Shown piece by piece: positions 1-7,937 of a stretch of 18,664 nt of DNA (position 1 is the stretch's first letter; every line of letters starts with the position of its first letter). The translations under genes were made by a program, and so were the position numbers. The stretch spans positions 1 through 18,664 of the forward strand of contig DZCQ01000033.1 in assembly GCA_022730285.1 (NCBI GenBank). Direction: 5' to 3'. The notes beneath the pieces are model-generated. The model had not been told where the DNA came from. It worked only from the letters and a program-made list of their open reading frames with translations, and did not search any database. The DNA comes from Flavobacterium psychrophilum (lineage in GTDB: Bacteria > Bacteroidota > Bacteroidia > Flavobacteriales > Flavobacteriaceae).

Positions 1-30
1 TTTTTTACATTTACCTAAAATATTACCTTT

Positions 31-1623
31 ATGCCTGACGAATGTGTTCGCTTTCAAGAATCTATTTATTTTACTAGCTTAATTAAGCATTATTTAGACA
101 AAAATCCAGCTTTAGATTCTTTGTACCAATATTATCCTTCTATCGAGAATTTGGAATTTCAAATACAACTTAAACAAAAAACTTACTGCAATGATACTAG
201 GAAAACACTGGTAAATTCTATCAAAAAGCAATGTTCTAATGTGATGCTTTCTAGCAGTTCTACCAAAAATATAGAAGCTTTACTGCTCCCAACTACTTTT
301 ACGGTTACGACTGGACATCAGTTAAATTTGTTTACGGGACCGCTTTATTTTTTGTATAAGATAATAAGTACTATTAATCTTTGCAAAAAGCTGGAAAACA
401 CCTATCCGAAGCATCAATTTGTACCAATATATTGGATGGCAACCGAAGACCATGATTTTGATGAAATAAACTATTTTCAGTTTAAGAATAAAAAAATAAA
501 ATGGGAATTTCCTTCTAGCGGAGCGGTTGGATTGTTACATACAGAGAGTTTAAATTCCGTTTTAGAGCAACTACGTACAGAATTTGGAACTTCTAATAAT
601 GCCATATTTTTAGTAGAATTATTTGAAGACAGTTATTTAAAAAGCAACAATTTAGCAGATGCAATGCGGTATTTGGTTAATAATTTGTTTGGAGAATATG
701 GTTTGGTAATATTAGATGCGAACGATTATGACCTTAAAGAAAAGTTTGTGCCAATAATACAATCGGAACTAGTAGAACAAAAAACCAATCAATTAGTAAA
801 CGCTACAACAGAAGTACTTAAAAATTATACTATTCAAGTAAATCCTCGTGAAATTAATCTTTTTTATCTGAAAAATAATTTGAGAGAAAGAATTATTCTA
901 GAAAATGAAATTTACAAAATAAATAACACTGATATTATCTTCACAAAGGAAGAGATAATTGCCCAAACTGAAAATTTTCCAGAAAGATTTAGTCCAAATG
1001 TGATACTTAGACCTTTGTATCAGGAAGTTATTCTACCAAATTTAGCGTACATCGGAGGTGGTGGAGAAATAGCATATTGGCTAGAACTGAAAAGTGTTTT
1101 TGATTATTACAATACAACTTTTCCTATGTTAATTGTGCGAAATTCGGTGGTGATAACAACTGAAAAACTAGAAAAGAAGCGAAATAAATTACAGCTTTCT
1201 TGGTCTAACCTGTTTCAAAACCAAGTCAATTTGGTAAATTTGAAAATGCAAGAGTTATCCAAATTTCCTTTAAATTTTGACACTCAAAAAACACATTTAA
1301 AAAACCAGTTTTCAGAATTATTAAAAATTGCAGAACAAACCGATAAATCTTTTTTAGGAGCAGTTTTAGCTCAACAAAGCAAACAAATTAAAGGGCTTGA
1401 AAATTTAGAAAAGCGATTGCTAAAAGCCGAAAAAAAAGCACATAAACTTAAATTGGAGCAAGTTACAGATTTGCAAAATAGATTGTTTCCAAACCAAGAA
1501 TTACAAGAGCGACAATTAAATTTTGCCGAATTTTATTTAGAATATGGCTCAAAATTAATTCCACTTTTAATAGAAAAGCTCATTCCTCTTGACACTTCTT
1601 TTGAAATAATAGTCTTGCCGTAG
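31..1623 (+). CDS. bshC: Putative cysteine ligase BshC, last step of bacillithiol synthesis
   Basis: BshC adds cysteine to glucosaminyl-malate to give bacillithiol, the low-molecular-weight thiol that replaces glutathione in Firmicutes and many Bacteroidota; it acts in the cytosol. The 530-residue length is usual for the family. Conserved blocks are TGHQLNLFTGP (residues 94-104), YWMATEDHDFDE (134-145) and a GGGGE loop (342-346) followed by AYWLEL. The Lys/Glu/Leu-rich stretch around 445-480 looks like the C-terminal coiled coil. The ATG at 31 gives the N-terminus MPDECVRF, which fits the MP-x-(D/E)-C opening seen in relatives. Only 30 bases of upstream sequence are in the window, so the promoter and the preceding gene cannot be judged. 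The gene stands alone on its strand and converges on lptB. The family is well recognised; the cysteine-ligase activity rests mainly on genetics in other bacteria. Confidence 0.93.
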   Translation: MPDECVRFQESIYFTSLIKHYLDKNPALDSLYQYYPSIENLEFQIQLKQKTYCNDTRKTLVNSIKKQCSNVMLSSSSTKNIEALLLPTTFTVTTGHQLNLFTGPLYFLYKIISTINLCKKLENTYPKHQFVPIYWMATEDHDFDEINYFQFKNKKIKWEFPSSGAVGLLHTESLNSVLEQLRTEFGTSNNAIFLVELFEDSYLKSNNLADAMRYLVNNLFGEYGLVILDANDYDLKEKFVPIIQSELVEQKTNQLVNATTEVLKNYTIQVNPREINLFYLKNNLRERIILENEIYKINNTDIIFTKEEIIAQTENFPERFSPNVILRPLYQEVILPNLAYIGGGGEIAYWLELKSVFDYYNTTFPMLIVRNSVVITTEKLEKKRNKLQLSWSNLFQNQVNLVNLKMQELSKFPLNFDTQKTHLKNQFSELLKIAEQTDKSFLGAVLAQQSKQIKGLENLEKRLLKAEKKAHKLKLEQVTDLQNRLFPNQELQERQLNFAEFYLEYGSKLIPLLIEKLIPLDTSFEIIVLP

Positions 1624-1640
1624 CTGTTTTTTTAGTTGTT

Positions 1641-1676
1641 AAAAAAATAGAATTTTGCTTAAAATTCTATTTTTTT
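1641..1676. terminator. Bidirectional terminator between bshC and lptB
   Basis: A perfect 16-bp inverted repeat (AAAAAAATAGAATTTT at 1641-1656 and its complement at 1661-1676) surrounds a 4-base loop. Each strand therefore gives an A-tract, hairpin and U-tract, so it can end bshC and lptB transcripts alike. The lptB stop codon (1659-1661) lies at the loop edge, so the last five lptB codons form one arm of its own terminator. Confidence 0.85.
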
Positions 1677-2399
1677 GCGTCTTAATTCAAAATTTTGTCC
1701 TAAATATACTCTTCTTACCATTTCGTCTTCTACTAATTCTTCTGGAGTTCCTGCTTTTAAAATTCCTCCTTCAAACATTAGGTAAGTTTTATCTGTAATT
1801 GCTAAAGTTTCTTGTACGTTATGATCAGTAATTAAAATGCCAATATTTTTATTTTTTAATTGAGCCACAATTCTTTGTATATCCTCTACTGCAACAGGAT
1901 CTACACCCGCAAAAGGTTCGTCCAGTAATATAAATTTAGGATCGGTGGCCAAACATCTAGCAATTTCTGTTCTACGGCGTTCTCCACCAGATAGTAAGTC
2001 ACCTCTATTTGTACGAATGTGCTGTAAGCTAAACTCATCTATCAAGGATTCCATTTTTGCTTCTTGTTCTATTTTGCTTAATTTTGTTAGTTGCAAAACG
2101 CTTAAAATATTATCTTCTATACTCAATTTTCTAAAAACAGAAGCTTCTTGTGCTAAATATCCAATACCATTTTGTGCCCTTTTGTACATAGGGAAATTAG
2201 TAATATCCATATCATCAATGTAAATATTTCCTGAATTGGGTTTTACTAAACCAACAATCATGTAAAAAGAAGTTGTTTTTCCAGCACCATTTGGACCTAA
2301 TAGTCCTACAATTTCTCCCTGATTTACCTCGACCGAAATACCTTTAACAACACTCCGACCTTTGTAGGTTTTTACTAAATTTTCTGCCTTTAAAACCAT
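1659..2399 (-). CDS. lptB: LPS export ABC transporter ATP-binding protein LptB
   Basis: LptB is the ATPase of the LptB2FG complex that extracts lipopolysaccharide from the inner membrane and pushes it along the Lpt bridge. The 246-residue protein carries a full nucleotide-binding fold: Walker A GPNGAGKT (35-42), Q-loop Gln84, signature LSGGE (136-140), Walker B FILLDE (156-161) and switch His193. The GIGYLAQE segment (78-85) and the FAGVDPVAVEDIQ stretch (163-175) are typical of LptB rather than of other ABC ATPases. It is the last gene of the kdsD-tatC-AhpD-like operon, 42 bases after its neighbour. The permease genes lptF and lptG are not in this window. Confidence 0.95.
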   Translation of the reverse strand: MVLKAENLVKTYKGRSVVKGISVEVNQGEIVGLLGPNGAGKTTSFYMIVGLVKPNSGNIYIDDMDITNFPMYKRAQNGIGYLAQEASVFRKLSIEDNILSVLQLTKLSKIEQEAKMESLIDEFSLQHIRTNRGDLLSGGERRRTEIARCLATDPKFILLDEPFAGVDPVAVEDIQRIVAQLKNKNIGILITDHNVQETLAITDKTYLMFEGGILKAGTPEELVEDEMVRRVYLGQNFELRRKKIEF

Positions 2400-2441
2400 A
2401 TATAATTGCGATAATTTTTGTAATAATTTTTCTTAAAAATT

Positions 2442-2789
2442 CTATTTTTCTGCTTCTAATGCTTCCCAAAATTCATAAGCACGTCTTAGGTGTGGTATTA
2501 CAATTGTTCCGCCCACTAAGGTTGCTACACTCATAGATTCCATCATTTCTTCTTTGCTAACTCCAAGTTTAAAGCATGTTTCTAAATGATATTTTACACA
2601 ATCATCACAGCGCAAAACAGCAGATGCTACTAATCCTAAAAGTTCTTTGGTACGAACATCTAGCACTCCTTCTGCATAAGTATTCGTATCTAAATTAAAT
2701 ATCCTTTTGATAACTTTATTGTTATCCGCTAATAGTTTTTCGTTCATTTTAGAACGATAATCATTAAATTCAGTTACTAAGTTGCTCAT
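2442..2789 (-). CDS. AhpD-like / carboxymuconolactone decarboxylase family protein
   Basis: This 115-residue all-helical protein belongs to the AhpD/CMD fold. The fingerprint is a redox-type CxxCxxxH motif, Cys61-Asp-Asp-Cys64 with His68, followed by the Gly/Met-rich helix pattern (EEMMESMSVATLVGG, 80-94). Family members with this motif are thiol-dependent peroxidases or disulfide reductants; which substrate this one has cannot be read from the sequence. The ATG at 2787-2789 lies inside tatC, giving a 20-base overlap in another frame, so its translation is probably coupled to tatC. It has no signal peptide and should be cytosolic. Its place between tatC and lptB suggests a housekeeping role near the envelope, but that is inference. 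Confidence 0.85.
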   Translation of the reverse strand: MSNLVTEFNDYRSKMNEKLLADNNKVIKRIFNLDTNTYAEGVLDVRTKELLGLVASAVLRCDDCVKYHLETCFKLGVSKEEMMESMSVATLVGGTIVIPHLRRAYEFWEALEAEK

Positions 2790-3594
2790 TTTTATTTTCT
2801 CTTTTTACTACAAATACCGATATAAAAATACTGGCTTCGTAAATTAATAACATTGGGATTGCTACGGTTATTTGGCTCACAACATCTGGTGGAGTTACTA
2901 TTGCGGCAATAATTAATACTATTACCACTGCATATTTTCGATATTTTCTTAAAAAATTAGGGGTTACTAATCCTAATTTTGTTAAAAAGAAAATAAGTAT
3001 TGGTAGTTCAAAAAATATTCCACTAGCAATAACAGATGTTTTAATCATACTTATATAAGAATCTAGGGTAAATTGATTTTTTACTACATCACTTATTTTA
3101 AAGGTAGCCAAAAAATTAACCGACATTGGTACAATTACAAAATAACCAAAAAGTACTCCTAAAAAAAATAGTAAGGAGGCGATGAATATAAATAATTTGG
3201 CATATTTTTTTTCGTTTTCATACAATGCGGGACTTATAAACTTCCATAATTCCCATAGTATAAATGGAAATGCTAATATAAATCCAGCGGTAATACAAGT
3301 CCATACAAATACGTTTACTTGTCCTTCCATACTAGTATTTTGGATAATAAAAGGCAATTCGGTTATGCAAATACTATCGGCAAAACCAAGATAATGAGAA
3401 GCATTGCAAAAAAATCGGTACGTTGTAAAATTAACATCAGTTGGACCAAAAATAATTACATCAAATATATAATCGCTAAAAAAATATACAACCATTGCCA
3501 TTACAAGAATTGCAATAGTACTGCGAACTAATAGCCATCTTAACTCCTCAAGATGGTCTAAAAAAGACATTTCGGATAGATTTTTTTTAGACAT
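2770..3594 (-). CDS. tatC: Sec-independent protein translocase subunit TatC
   Basis: TatC is the multi-spanning receptor of the twin-arginine translocase, which exports folded proteins with RR signal peptides. The 274-residue protein begins with the hallmark FLDHLEELR (11-19) before the first membrane helix, and has the cytoplasmic loop SPALYENEKK (121-130) with the conserved acidic residue Glu128, and TPPD (234-237). Six membrane segments fit about 21-40, 93-116, 134-158, 185-205, 220-234 and 240-263. The first periplasmic loop (about 45-92) is longer than in the E. coli protein and has two cysteines, Cys63 and Cys76. The start ATG overlaps the kdsD stop by one base (TAATG). No tatA or tatB gene is in the window. 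Confidence 0.95.
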   Translation of the reverse strand: MSKKNLSEMSFLDHLEELRWLLVRSTIAILVMAMVVYFFSDYIFDVIIFGPTDVNFTTYRFFCNASHYLGFADSICITELPFIIQNTSMEGQVNVFVWTCITAGFILAFPFILWELWKFISPALYENEKKYAKLFIFIASLLFFLGVLFGYFVIVPMSVNFLATFKISDVVKNQFTLDSYISMIKTSVIASGIFFELPILIFFLTKLGLVTPNFLRKYRKYAVVIVLIIAAIVTPPDVVSQITVAIPMLLIYEASIFISVFVVKRENKNEQLSN

Positions 3595-4559
3595 TATACT
3601 ATTCCTTCTTTTAAAATATCGTGCAGATGTATAATACCCACATAACTTCCCTCTTTTTCCACAACCAATTGTGTTATTTTGCTATTTTCCATAAGGTTAA
3701 AAGCATTTATTACACGGTCTGTGTATTGTATTATTTTAGGATTTTTTGTCATAATGTCTTTTGCAGTTAAATGGGCAAATGTATCGTTATTAGTAAGCAT
3801 TCGTCTAATATCTCCATCGGTTATAATTCCTACAACTTTGTCTTGGTTAAGCACTGCTGTTACTCCTAGTCTTTTTTCTGAAATTTCAAAAATAACATTT
3901 TTAATGGAAGTATTTTCCAGAACCTGAGGTTTTTGACCTTTATCTAAAAGATTTGCAACTTTTAGTAATAATTTTTTGCCTAAAGCACCTCCTGGATGGT
4001 ATTTTGCAAAATCATCACTTTTAAAGTCTCTTATTTCCATTAAGCATACACTCAAAGCATCTCCCATTACCAATTGTGCTGTTGTGCTGTTAGTAGGGGC
4101 AAGATTTAACGGGCAAGATTCTGCATCTACCGTTGTGTTTAAAACAAAATTAGAATGGGTGGCTAAAAAGGAGGTTATATTTCCAGTAATAGCTATAATT
4201 TGGTTTCCAAAATTTTTAATTAAAGGGATAAGCGTTTTAATTTCTGGACTATTACCACTTTTAGAAATACAAATAACCACATCTTTTGGCTGTACAATAC
4301 CTAAATCTCCATGAATTGCTTCGGAAGCGTGTAAAAATATACTTGGAGTTCCCGTAGAATTTAGCGTTGCAACTATTTTTTGAGCAATAATTGCACTTTT
4401 TCCAATTCCAGTTACCACTAATCTCCCTTCAGATTCAAAAATAAGCTTCACACATTTTACAAAATCATCGGTTAATAATTGGCTAAGTTTTGCAATAGAT
4501 TCGCTCTCTGAAAGTATTGTTTTTTTTGCAATATTTAAAATGCTGTCTGTAGAAATCAA
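3594..4559 (-). CDS. kdsD: Arabinose-5-phosphate isomerase KdsD/KpsF (SIS plus two CBS domains)
   Basis: This enzyme interconverts ribulose-5-phosphate and arabinose-5-phosphate, the entry step to Kdo for the LPS core. The 321 residues hold an N-terminal SIS domain (about 35-185) with TGIGKSA (50-56), HASEAIHGDLG (77-87), ISKSGNS (98-104) and HPGGALG (188-194), then two CBS domains (about 205-260 and 267-321). Residues matching the four E. coli catalytic positions are all present: Lys54, Glu106, Glu147 and His188. No in-frame ATG exists between the upstream stop codon and residue 165; the best start is TTG at 4557-4559, giving MISTDSILNIAKK. It is the first gene of the operon and its stop overlaps tatC by one base. 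Confidence 0.93.
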   Translation of the reverse strand: MISTDSILNIAKKTILSESESIAKLSQLLTDDFVKCVKLIFESEGRLVVTGIGKSAIIAQKIVATLNSTGTPSIFLHASEAIHGDLGIVQPKDVVICISKSGNSPEIKTLIPLIKNFGNQIIAITGNITSFLATHSNFVLNTTVDAESCPLNLAPTNSTTAQLVMGDALSVCLMEIRDFKSDDFAKYHPGGALGKKLLLKVANLLDKGQKPQVLENTSIKNVIFEISEKRLGVTAVLNQDKVVGIITDGDIRRMLTNNDTFAHLTAKDIMTKNPKIIQYTDRVINAFNLMENSKITQLVVEKEGSYVGIIHLHDILKEGIV

Positions 4560-4575
4560 AATTGAATAAATTAAA

Positions 4576-4606
4576 TTTGTAATTATAAAAAATAGTTATA
4601 TCTTTA
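4576..4606 (+). promoter_or_regulatory. Candidate recQ promoter (Bacteroidota type)
   Basis: TTTG at 4576-4579 and TATCTTTA at 4599-4606 are separated by 19 bases. This fits TTG-N19-TAnnTTTG with only the last base differing. The predicted transcript starts near 4612 and gives recQ a leader of about 34 bases. Confidence 0.5.
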
Positions 4607-4613
4607 TGAAGTG

Positions 4614-4643
4614 CAAATTTATACAAAAAATACTATTATTAAA
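4614..4643 (-). promoter_or_regulatory. Candidate kdsD operon promoter (Bacteroidota type)
   Basis: Read on the minus strand, TAAATTTG (4614-4621) is an exact match to the -7 box TAnnTTTG, with TTT (4641-4643) in place of TTG 19 bases upstream. It would start transcription near 4608 and leave about 48 bases before the kdsD TTG codon. Its -7 box is 7 bases from that of recQ. Confidence 0.45.
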
Positions 4644-4645
4644 GA

Positions 4646-6841
4646 ATGAATTCAAGCGAAATTGATATTTATAAAGGTTTAAAAGAATATTTTGGTTTTA
4701 ACCAATTTAAAGGATTACAAGAACAGGTAATAAAAAGTATTGTTGGCAAAGAAAATACTTTTGTAATTATGCCCACTGGTGGTGGAAAATCGTTATGCTA
4801 TCAGTTGCCAGCTTTGATGCAGGAAGGTACGGCAATTGTTGTTTCTCCATTAATTGCGTTAATGAAAAATCAGGTCGATGCTATTAGAAGTCTATCTTCA
4901 GAGATAGGGGTAGCCCATGTTTTAAACTCTTCATTAACAAAGTTAGAAGTTGCTCAGGTTAAAAAAGATATTTCCAGCGGAATTACGAAACTACTATATG
5001 TTGCTCCAGAATCTTTAACAAAAGAAGAGTATATTAGCTTTCTGCAAAGCGAAACTATCTCTTTTATTGCGATTGATGAGGCACATTGCATCTCAGAATG
5101 GGGACACGATTTTAGACCAGAATATAGAAATTTAAAAAACATAATCAACCTTTTAGGCTCTGTTCCTGTAATTGGACTAACAGCAACTGCTACTCCAAAA
5201 GTGCAAGAAGACATACTTAAAAATTTGGAAATGACAGATGCAACTACTTTTAAAGCATCTTTTAATAGACCAAATTTGTTTTATGAAGTTCGTACAAAAA
5301 CTAGAAATGTAGAGTCAGATATTATCCGATTTATAAAGCAACATAAAGGAAAATCTGGAGTTATATATTGTTTATCTCGCAAAAAAGTGGAAGCAATTTC
5401 ACAAATGTTGCAAGTAAATGGTATTTCTTCCGTGCCTTATCATGCTGGGTTAGACGCTAAAACAAGAGCAAAACACCAAGACATGTTTCTTATGGAAGAT
5501 GTCGATGTGGTGGTTGCAACTATTGCTTTTGGAATGGGAATTGATAAACCAGATGTCCGATTTGTAATTCATCATGATATACCAAAATCCTTAGAAAGTT
5601 ACTATCAAGAAACAGGACGAGCAGGACGAGATGGTGGAGAAGGACACTGCTTAGCTTATTATTCTTACAAAGATGTAGAAAAATTAGAAAAATTTATGAT
5701 TGGAAAACCAATAGCCGAACAAGAAGTAGGCTATGCACTTTTGCAAGAAGTTGTAGCGTATGCCGAAACTGCAATGTCTAGACGCAAATTTTTATTACAT
5801 TATTTTGGAGAAGAATTTGATAGCGAAACAGGAGAAGGTGCTTCTATGGATGACAATATGCGGAACCCTAAACCACAAATGGAAGTTAAAGAGGAAGTGG
5901 TTAAATTGCTGGAGGTAATTAGAGATACTAAACATATTTACAAGTCAAAAGAAATTGTATATACCCTTACTGGGAAAATAAATGCAATGATTAAAGCACA
6001 CAAAACAGACACGCAATCTTTTTTTGGTGTTGGAAAGCAACATGACGAACGTTATTGGATGGCAGTTTTAAGACTTGCTTTAGTAACGGGATTTTTATCC
6101 AAAGACATAGAAACGTATGGAATTATAAAAGTTACACCAAAAGGATTAGATTTTATAAAAGAACCATATTCTATGATGATGTCCGAAGACCACGAATATA
6201 GTGAACTAGAAGACGGTGCGATTGGATTAGCTGCCAAGTCTGTTGTTGTGGCAGATGAAGTCTTAATGAAAATGTTGTTAGATCTAAGAAAAAGTGTTGC
6301 CAAAAAACTGAATTTACCACCTTTTGTACTATTTCAAGAACCATCGCTAGAAGATATGGCACTAAAATATCCAATAACATTAGAAGAACTCAGTAATGTA
6401 CATGGAGTTGGAGAAGGAAAGGCTAAAAAGTATGGAAAAGAATTTATTACACTTATTGAAAAATATGTAGAAGATAACGATATAATAAGACCAGAAGATT
6501 TGATTGTTAAAACTACGGGAGCAAATTCTACAAACAAATTATATATTATTCAAAATATCGACAAAAAATTATCTCTAAAAGATATAGCAAAAGCTAAAGG
6601 TTTAGATATGAATGCTTTATTAAAAGAATTAGAGCAAATAGTTTATGCTGGAACTAAATTAAACATAAATTATTGGATTGATGATATTCTAGATGATGAG
6701 CAACAGGAAGAAATTCATGAATATTTTATGGAATCTGCATCAGATGATATTGAAGATGCCTTGAAAGAATTTGATGGAGATTATGACACAGAAGAACTTA
6801 GATTAATGCGAATTAAATTTATTAGCGAAGTTGCAAATTAG
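4646..6841 (+). CDS. recQ: ATP-dependent DNA helicase RecQ, without the zinc-binding cysteines
   Basis: RecQ unwinds DNA 3' to 5' in recombination and replication-fork repair. The helicase core has Walker A PTGGGKS (43-49), DEAH (144-147) with the RecQ aromatic-rich loop CISEWGHDFRPEYR (148-161), the TATAT stretch (179-183), and motif VI QETGRAGRDG (321-330). It continues with a winged-helix RQC region (about 410-510), an HRDC domain (about 535-612) and a C-terminal HTH-like extension (about 640-680). The sub-domain after the helicase core aligns with the usual zinc module, as SRRKFLLHYFGEE (378-390), but the four expected cysteines are absent: Ser378 stands where the first is expected, and the C-x2-C-x2-C cluster is replaced by GASMDDNM (398-405). 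The 731-residue length is normal for Bacteroidota RecQ with the extra C-terminal domain. Confidence 0.94.
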   Translation: MNSSEIDIYKGLKEYFGFNQFKGLQEQVIKSIVGKENTFVIMPTGGGKSLCYQLPALMQEGTAIVVSPLIALMKNQVDAIRSLSSEIGVAHVLNSSLTKLEVAQVKKDISSGITKLLYVAPESLTKEEYISFLQSETISFIAIDEAHCISEWGHDFRPEYRNLKNIINLLGSVPVIGLTATATPKVQEDILKNLEMTDATTFKASFNRPNLFYEVRTKTRNVESDIIRFIKQHKGKSGVIYCLSRKKVEAISQMLQVNGISSVPYHAGLDAKTRAKHQDMFLMEDVDVVVATIAFGMGIDKPDVRFVIHHDIPKSLESYYQETGRAGRDGGEGHCLAYYSYKDVEKLEKFMIGKPIAEQEVGYALLQEVVAYAETAMSRRKFLLHYFGEEFDSETGEGASMDDNMRNPKPQMEVKEEVVKLLEVIRDTKHIYKSKEIVYTLTGKINAMIKAHKTDTQSFFGVGKQHDERYWMAVLRLALVTGFLSKDIETYGIIKVTPKGLDFIKEPYSMMMSEDHEYSELEDGAIGLAAKSVVVADEVLMKMLLDLRKSVAKKLNLPPFVLFQEPSLEDMALKYPITLEELSNVHGVGEGKAKKYGKEFITLIEKYVEDNDIIRPEDLIVKTTGANSTNKLYIIQNIDKKLSLKDIAKAKGLDMNALLKELEQIVYAGTKLNINYWIDDILDDEQQEEIHEYFMESASDDIEDALKEFDGDYDTEELRLMRIKFISEVAN

Positions 6842-6848
6842 TAAAAAA

Positions 6849-7805
6849 ATGAATAGAAAATTAAAAAACACATTAATTGCTTTTGGTATTCCAACATTTT
6901 ATGCGGTTATCTTACGTTTACTATTTGGGATTAAAGGCTGGAACGAGTTATTTTCTGTTATGTCAATTACTTTTCTTTTTTTACTTCCTTCTATAATTGG
7001 TGCCTTAACTGTTTATTTGTCAGATAAAAATAAAGTCGAAAAATTAAGCTATCGAATTTTTGCTCCTTGGATTCCAATCTTTCTTTTTTTAATTATAACC
7101 CTTTTGTTTGCAATTGAAGGCTGGGCTTGTTGGCTAATGATACTTCCAATTTTTCTGATTGCTGCTTCTATTGGTGGTTTAATTGGAGGTTATTTAAAAC
7201 TAAAAAAGAGAAATGATAGATTAAATATTTCAATACTTTTTCTATTACCTTTTCTTTTATCGCCTATGGAACAGTTAATTGAAAAAATACCAGGAACTTA
7301 TGATGCTTATACCTATATTGATATCAATTCTACAGCTGACAAAATTTGGGATAATGTTACACGTGTCAAAACAATTGATAAAGTTGATGATACAGGATAT
7401 TTAACTGAATTTTTGGGATTCCCAAGACCATTAAGAGCCGAATTAAATTACAAAGGAGTTGGTGCTTACAGAGAAGCTATTTTCACCAATGGATTAGTCT
7501 TTAGAGAAACGGTTAAAGAATATGAAGAAAACAAAAAAATGGTTTTTTCGATTAGAGCAAACACATACGAAATTCCATCTACCACATTAGATGAACACAT
7601 TTTGATTGGGGGTAAATATTTTGACGTATTAGATGGAACATACGAATTGGAGAAATTAAGCACTGATAAATATCGATTGCATTTATATAGTAAATTTAAA
7701 ATGAATACAACTTTTAATTTTTATGCTGGCTGGTGGGGAAAAATAATAATGAAAGATATCCAGAATAATATTTTGAAAGTAGAAAAAAGAAGAGCAGAAA
7801 AATAA
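6849..7805 (+). CDS. Membrane protein with C-terminal SRPBCC/START-like domain
   Basis: The 318-residue product has an N-terminal half of about five hydrophobic segments (roughly 8-26, 35-57, 72-89, 92-117, 126-140). A soluble part of about 150-316 follows, whose opening (YIDINSTADKIWDNV) and later pattern resemble an SRPBCC or polyketide-cyclase hydrophobic-pocket domain. SRPBCC domains bind lipids or other hydrophobic ligands; the ligand here is unknown. I chose the ATG at 6849, 7 bases after the recQ stop, over the TTG at 6831 that would overlap recQ by 11 bases. It is probably cotranscribed with recQ, yet no functional link to a helicase is obvious. Membrane calls are by eye and the domain call is tentative. 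Confidence 0.72.
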   Translation: MNRKLKNTLIAFGIPTFYAVILRLLFGIKGWNELFSVMSITFLFLLPSIIGALTVYLSDKNKVEKLSYRIFAPWIPIFLFLIITLLFAIEGWACWLMILPIFLIAASIGGLIGGYLKLKKRNDRLNISILFLLPFLLSPMEQLIEKIPGTYDAYTYIDINSTADKIWDNVTRVKTIDKVDDTGYLTEFLGFPRPLRAELNYKGVGAYREAIFTNGLVFRETVKEYEENKKMVFSIRANTYEIPSTTLDEHILIGGKYFDVLDGTYELEKLSTDKYRLHLYSKFKMNTTFNFYAGWWGKIIMKDIQNNILKVEKRRAEK

Positions 7806-7868
7806 AAACTAGTGCTATCCGCAGTTTGTGAAAATTGGAATTTTAGTCTTAAACCGCTATATTCTAAT

Positions 7869-7937
7869 GGTGGGTTCTAAAAACAGTCATCAGCAAAAAA
7901 TAAATTCACAAAAAAAAACTGATTTTTAGAACCCATC
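7869..7937. repeat. Imperfect inverted repeat with about 30-base loop
   Basis: TGGGTTCTAAAAACAGT (7871-7887) pairs with ACTGATTTTTAGAACCCA (7918-7935) with a single bulged base; a G-U and a G-C pair extend it outward. The loop is A-rich. No T-tract follows on either side, so it is not a standard terminator. It could be a palindromic repeat or a MITE-like remnant; only one copy is in the window. Confidence 0.7.

Noticed and set aside
24..31. TACCTTTA resembling a -7 promoter box at the start of bshC
   Set aside because: It overlaps the start codon, so transcription would begin inside the gene; no -33 element is visible and no other start codon lies near.
1945..2223. 92-codon open frame on the plus strand
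   Set aside because: It is antisense to the conserved ATPase motifs of lptB and resembles no known protein.
6831..6848. TTG start for the SRPBCC gene overlapping recQ
   Set aside because: ATG at 6849 is a better start, follows the recQ stop by 7 bases and loses no conserved residue.
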